Source: Amylostereum areolatum (Eukaryota; Basidiomycota; Agaricomycetes; Russulales; Stereaceae). From it: DNA of 64,000 nucleotides. The notes beneath the pieces are model-generated. The model had not been told where the DNA came from and did not search any database. It saw only the letters and a program-made list of their open reading frames with translations. The stretch covers positions 60,583 to 124,582 of the forward strand of contig SAXG01000096.1 in NCBI GenBank assembly GCA_012932865.1, written 5' to 3'. Positions 58,886 through 64,000 of this stretch are shown here, piece by piece (the first letter of the stretch is position 1; each line of letters starts with the position of its first letter). The position numbers and the translations under genes were made by a program.

Positions 58886-60712
58886 TGGACGTCGCGTAGT
58901 TACAAAATGGGTTTTTGCATAGATAGATACTTCATATCGAACATTCACTTTGTGTCAAAGTCGGCCTGATACACCCCCACTGTGAGGAAAACATGCGTAC
59001 AAATAACATGATAACGTACCTCTTGAGCGCGGGCCCTCCATGATGTTTCAATTATTTCTCCCTCCAAAAAGCCGGGATAGATACTTCGAGATCATCAGTA
59101 TTTGACAGCATAAAATCAGACAGACCCTTACCCGTGAGTACGGAGGAACCAAGCATTGTAATAGGCTCTCCTGTGCGCCTGTGCTCCGTCGGAGGTGGGT
59201 CGGTGTGGGGGTGATGCAGTCTCCTGGCGGAGCGGACTAGGTGTGGGTTGTTTGATGCTCATGTGTGTTGTGTGTTATGAGTGGTGGTGGGTGAAGACAA
59301 GACGAGAAATGGTCACATCCCGACGGACAATCTTCTGCTGTACAGTTTTGTTCGGAACTTCCCGCTTTCCCACAGTAAAGGCAACTGTGTATATTGCCGA
59401 CTAACTTTGTATGTACAGATTATTGTAGAACTATATACATCATGAAAATACAAAGGACAGCGATGTCGATAAATAAGCACGCGCGACGGAGGCGACACAT
59501 CAGCAAAACCGCCGATTCCTGACAGCCGAAGCAGCCGTGGTAACAATTCGGCCCGAAATGCTACCTAAAGTGGGGCCTTATAATGTCATACTTCCAGACC
59601 TGGGCATATTCCTGCCCCCTTGTAGCTCTTCCAGCCGGAAGTAGCAAGTTTCAGCCTCTTTACAGATATAAGCCGGCCAGCTCCGCTCCTTAGCGCCCAC
59701 GTGATCACTGAGTGGGAAATAAGTTCAACGTGTCTCGCGGCGACTTCGTGACCTCGTTCTCTCCCGTCATCCATTCCACATGATTGCCATCCATCCCCTT
59801 CTCCTCATTTTGGTGCCCAGACAACATTCTATACGGTATCACAGAAGGTATACATAGGACCAAATCACATTTTATTCCCCATCCAACCAGTAGATCTTCC
59901 TAGGAGCGGTCAAGGAAGATATTAAGATACTTGCACCTAAAGTGGAGGCCGAGGTGGACGTACTCAGCAGCTGGGACTTGCACAATAGGTACATCTTATA
60001 GCTTCTACAGTTAGAACTGTGTGTTGACAGCAGTTTTCTTCCCGCGCTTCGAGCACAGTGCCCGCCCAGGCAACTGCATGCCTCGGAGGGTTTTCCCGTG
60101 GTGGCTTCGCCTATTGGTGTGTATCCTCTGCGCATATACCCGTCGTCCACTAACCAAAGTCTTCCTTCATCAAGTATACGACCCGCTAACTTGTGATATG
60201 GCATCCAGGAAGCTATCCGGTGTGTACCCCTCGATCTTCGTGTAGCGCTTGCGATGACGCCGCATGCTACATTTATCATTCCTATTTCCCATTACCTTTC
60301 CCTCATGTATCATTCACGTGATCTGTCATGTACTATACGACAATGCAATAATATTGGATTTTTCGAGCTATAAATGGGTAGAAAGCCCCAAATTGTTTCA
60401 ATTGATACAATTGAAGCTACTCGGAACTTCAGCTACTCCTACTTTTTGCTGCCTTACATTTGCATTACTTTGTAATGCTAATCATGTTACTTTGTTGGTA
60501 CTATTTCCAGGGGGTTATAGACTTGGACCCCCGGGTTATTGTTGCTGTGTGTAGCCAAAACCCGAAATTGTAGCTCTAGTAACAATGTAACGGAAAACTA
60601 CGCTGATGTAACACGAAGTAAGGACCGGGCCGTTTTGCTGATGCAACGATCAAAACATGTAAGTCCAAGAAAGCTACCCAAGATACCGACCCAAGAAACC
60701 GACCCAATTACC
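58886..60712. other. Non-coding stretch between B2 and W9
   Basis: About 1.8 kb of AT-rich sequence with only short, unconvincing ORFs. Two lone CACGTGA words (59,699 and 60,315) and several direct TTCGGAACTTC-like words are present. No domain, splice chain or terminal repeat was found. Confidence 0.5.
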
Positions 60713-62710
60713 TCACTCCTTGCCAGACTTGCCCTTTCCGACACCAGCCAGAGCCTTTCGGAGGTCGTCGATCTCCGAGAAAACTTCCGTGAATCTTGCG
60801 TCAATCAGTCTGTTGAGCGAGATGAGGAAGTTCCTTTCCATCACCCCGAGGCGGATGTCGAGCTCGGTGGACATGGCGGGAGTGATGGCAGCATCGGGGA
60901 TAGGCGAAAAGGCGGGGTCGGGCCTCACAGTGTTGGACCTCAAGTTGTCGGACGTGGCGGTGTCGGACGTGGCGGTGTCGGACGTGGCGGTGTCGGACGT
61001 GGAGGTGGAGGCAAGGGCCTCACGCAGGCGCTCACCGCGAGGGATGCACACCGCATGCTCCACACGGCGGAGAATGTGAGCTTGTCCATCGAACCTCTTT
61101 GTGAAGAGGTTCTCGACATGGGCAAACATGCGGTCTTCGAGTGCCTTGAGCGCGGAAGTCAGGTCTGCGGGAGTGGAGTAAGCAATGATATAGCCCTGCA
61201 AACAAGTGGAGCACTTACCTCCAGCCGGCACGTCCGACACCTTCTGGCGCTTGCTCGTTGCACGTTCCTCCTTCGAAGGTGAGGTACTAACCTCCACCAC
61301 CTCGTCGGCAGCCTTGCGCTTCTGGCCACGATCGCCAGCGGGTGTCGGATCCGACATCTGGACGTCCGTGTCCGACGTCGGAGGTGGAGGCGGGGGCCTG
61401 GGCTCGTTCGCCGCATTGGTGGCCCTGGGGTTTGCCCTTGCAGGAATGGCAGGAGGGGGCATGTCGCGAGACTTCGACCCTGCGGCCGACGAGGACGCGG
61501 TGGGAGCAGGGGGTGGTGCCGGGTTTGAGGCGGTCGGACGTGGGGCCGCATGTGCGGTCTTGGCACTGGCGTGAGTGGACCCAGAGGCCGACGCGGATGT
61601 GTTGGGAGCGGTGGATGGTGCCGGCTTCGGCGGCGTTGGAGTGGGGACCGGGTGTTGGGCCTTGGGACCAGCCGCACTTGCCGAGCCAGATGTGTTCGGC
61701 ACTGCCGACACCTTTGCGGAGGGTGGCACGTCGCCTCCTGGTGCAGGCGTGTTCGTCGAGGGGGGTGGAGGGGTTGGGGTCGACGAAGTGGTCGACGGAC
61801 GCTGCGCCTTCGTCACAGCAGCCTCCCGTGCAGGCGTCGGTTGACGCCGCATCGTCGGGGGTGTAGGGGACTTCGACCGAGGCGGAGGTGTAGGCGTTGG
61901 GGTAGAGACGCTCGTCGCCACGTCGGACTGCTTCGCGGCAGCCTGCTCCCTTGCTGGTGTCGGTCGACGCTGCGTTGTCGGAGGTGTCGGCGACTTCGTG
62001 GTGGTGACAGGCTTCGGTTCTTGTGGCGGAGGCTTCTGCGCCACAGCCTTTTGCTTCTCCACCGTCGGCTTCTCCGCCGTCGGCTTCTCCATCGTCGGCT
62101 TTGCGGCCGTTGGCTTCGTGGACGTTGATGATGGCTGTGCACTGGAGGAGGGTGTCGGGAGGTCGACGGTGGGCGCGGGGCCAGGGGTAGGAGTGGCACT
62201 CTTCCCCTTGTTCTTTTTGCGGGGAGGTGCCTGGGCTGCCCAAAACCCTGCACAGATTCAGTATGATTGCGCAAAAAAGGGGGGGGCACGCACGGTCGTC
62301 CATCCACCACTTCTCCCCAACGTCCCCGGCCCATTTCCGCTGGTAGAGGGTGAGGTCGAGGTTTCGGAGCTGCTCGCCACGACAGACGCCCTCCGCCGGT
62401 TTCTTGGAAACCGCGTTGTAAACTTGCTGGTTGAAGCGGGGATACTGATCGGTCTTGAGCGCGGCCAGTTCCTTCTGGAAGCGTGCAGTGCACTCTTGCT
62501 GGTATGGGTTAGTCTAACATGGTGAGCGCGACGAGATTTCGGACGCACCACGAGAGGGAGGAACTTCCTCCAAAACTGTGACGTCGGGGGAGTGGGGTGG
62601 GATACATATGCCTCAACCGCTTCGAAGACTGCGCGCTCCAGGCGACTGGTGTCATCGGAGAACTTGCACGTGTCTGTGTTCACCTTGGCGCCCTTGGTGC
62701 TGTCCGCCAT
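60713..62710 (-). CDS. W9: WW-module protein without Cys cluster, Pro/Thr-rich, C-terminal coiled coil
   Basis: Exon 1 (62710 down): MADSTKGAKVNTD, LERAVFEAVEAYV then SQFWRKFLPLV (F-W here), phase 0. Exon 2: QECTARFQKELAALKTDQYP to LYQRKWAGDVGEKWWMDD, phase 1. Exon 3 opens R-F-W-A-A and runs ~350 residues of Pro/Thr/Ser/Ala low complexity with a basic patch (RGQKRKAADE, ATSKRQKVSD). The last exon has ALKALEDRMFAHVENLF, then a T-S-D-T-A five-residue tandem repeat (60,945-60,995) and a helical end with RNFLISLNRLIDARFTEVF. Closest to W3. Head-to-head with S2, as W3 is with S1. Confidence 0.68.
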
Positions 62711-62977
62711 GATGGTATCAGCGATGGAAGACGAATAAAAAAAAAGAGGGAAGGGGGAGGATGGCGACGATGGCACAACAGAGAGAATGAGAAAATGACG
62801 CGGTGACAAGTTGAGGTCCTGATTTGCTAATGATTTCCCACGGATCACGTGGCGCACTGACGCGTCGACATTCAAACTTCAAAGTCAAACTTCACTTCTT
62901 CCCTCACCACCGTTCATATTTTATCCAAGGTACATATGCACATTATCCTATAACTCATTGTTTATAACCTGCTGGCA
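62711..62977. promoter_or_regulatory. Bidirectional promoter of W9/S2 with TCACGTGG
   Basis: 267 bases between divergent starts, with TCACGTGG at 62,845-62,852 (one mismatch to the palindrome seen in the other pairs). Confidence 0.5.
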
Positions 62978-63558
62978 GTGATGACATCCACATCAGCACC
63001 TCCCAACAGTGTCCTCAATGATGGCAATGGAGAAACTCCGATCCCGTTGCCCCCTGCGATGGATCCATGGTCCGACGGGCCAACAGACGATGAAGGAGAC
63101 GCTGAGAGTGATGGCACCGATGAGTCGGGTACGTGCAATGTGTGCTGGAGTGTGAACCCACCGTCATTAACTTTACCGTGGATCTGCAGAGCACGGTGTA
63201 CGCCCAATTGCGTTCAAGGCCCGTTTCTCGGCAAAGCATTCGCGCCCTCCCCAGTGTCCTCACGGACCCCGTCAGTTCCGACGGATCTGAAGACTCTCCT
63301 GTCACCGTTCTGCCTCCTCTTACCCCTGCCCCACGTTCTCCATCTCCGACAGCACACACGTCGGACGTCCAGATGTCGGATATGTCGGGAATACCGACGG
63401 GATCTCCTTTGCCCGGCAGAATCCGACGGGTGAAGCCCAAGAGTAGCACTACGGCAGAGATGCTGAAACGGGTGACGCGTGGACAATCTGGTGAGTCATT
63501 GCATTGCTTTTCCACTTTCGCCACCTGATCGGGATGTATGACAGGAATTGAAAAGTAG
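62978..63558 (+). CDS. S2: small acidic, disordered protein; divergent partner of W9
   Basis: Exon 1: MTSTSAPPNSVLNDGNGE to DGPTDDEGDAESDGTDES. A GTGTGC donor near 63,139 gives a phase-correct join to an exon starting S-T-V-Y-A-Q-L at ~63,191, which continues DVQMSDMSGIPTG and RIRRVKPKSSTTAEM to GQS. A last 14-base exon (63,545-63,558) adds I-E-K and a stop. The alternative GTACGT donor leads to early stops. It has the place, size and composition of S1. Convergent with the second KDZ copy 48 bp away. Confidence 0.5.
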
Positions 63559-63605
63559 ATTGTGTTACTGAGTCGGAATGTACAGTACATACACATGCGT
63601 CCAAT

Positions 63606-64000
63606 TCAGACGGTTATGTTATGCTTTCTGAACACTGCCTCCGCCTCATCCCGCAATGTTCTCCAAACATCCATTTGACGGGAGGCATAACACGCTGCGC
63701 CTGTATTGTTCTCGGCTTGTTCTCGTTCCTGTATGTCCGACCATTCAGAGATCTTGTGATCATGAAATCGGAGGGTATTTTCCATTTGTGCGCGGACACG
63801 GATGATCTGCTCCTTTGTCCGATCCAAGTTTGCTCTCGCCTTTAGGAGATTAACACGGAGAACTGTCCACCGGTCATTATCAAATACACTAACAGTGGAG
63901 AGGCAGCTTACATTCATCCTTCCAAGTTGGATTGGATACACCGTCGGAGTCTGCCTCTTGTGGCTGATTCATCCTCCAAAACCAAGCGAGCTGTGTCCGT
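63606..64000 (-). CDS. Second KDZ transposase copy, C-terminal part only (runs off the window)
   Basis: The visible exons, QLAWFWRMN and then VNLLKARANLDRTKEQI with ENTLRFHDHKISEW and ACYASRQMDVWRTL ending HNITV, match the C-terminus of the KDZ gene at 47.7-48.1 kb (LSWIWR, ENTLRFHTHHM, ACYAARQVAVWKKL, QYGISEV). The gene is cut by the right edge, so integrity cannot be judged. Confidence 0.7.

Noticed and set aside
59872..60279. 135-codon minus-strand ORF
   Set aside because: No recognisable motif, mixed composition and no support from neighbouring exons.

Overview
The window is nuclear DNA of a filamentous basidiomycete, most likely an Agaricomycete. Genes are GC-rich and broken by many ~45-70 bp GT-AG introns. 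The families present (fungal F-box, GT49, Zrg17-type CDF protein, KDZ transposase) fit that group. No rRNA, tRNA or CRISPR was recognised. Exon maps below were built by hand from splice sites and reading phase. They are firm for MCM2, GT49, the carnosine methyltransferase and the AMSH protease, and approximate elsewhere.

Left part (1-25.9 kb) is ordinary gene space: an O-methyltransferase (1.0-3.1 kb); a TIR-bounded element (3.3-4.8 kb); an F-box gene on the minus strand (5.0-7.2 kb); MCM2 (7.7-10.9 kb); a GT49 glycosyltransferase divergent from a Zrg17-like zinc transporter subunit (11.5-16.5 kb); a carnosine N-methyltransferase with a His-rich insert, divergent from an AMSH-type JAMM deubiquitinase (16.8-22.5 kb); and a second F-box gene (23.5-25.8 kb). 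The second F-box gene is an inverted duplicate of the first.

Right part (27.7-64 kb) is an accessory region dominated by one clustered, apparently undescribed gene family. I label nine members W1-W9. All share an N-terminal module spread over exons 1-2: a helix-like segment ending in a W-W or W-F pair, then a phase 0 intron, a second exon (often ending W-W-x-D) and a phase 1 intron. Five members (W1, W2, W4, W7, W8) then carry an internal cysteine cluster with Zn(II)2Cys6 spacing, placed just after a W-P-N-(E/V) exon end, and finish in a coiled coil. Two large paralogous genes (B1, B2) follow W4 and W8 on the same strand, so a W-B cassette is present twice. Four head-to-head pairs (W1/W2, S1/W3, W7/W8, W9/S2) share 139-268 bp intergenic spaces, all with a CACGTG core.

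Mobile elements are mixed in: a KDZ transposase with a premature stop (47.7-50.8 kb), the C-terminus of a second KDZ copy at the right edge, and a hAT-type MITE with an 8-bp target duplication inserted at the 3' end of W2. A chimeric pseudogene joins the N-terminal half of a bHLH-type gene to a decayed REV1 polymerase (34.5-36.9 kb). The likeliest reading of the right part is a fast-evolving cluster of transposon-linked or DNA-binding proteins. Its function cannot be read from sequence alone.
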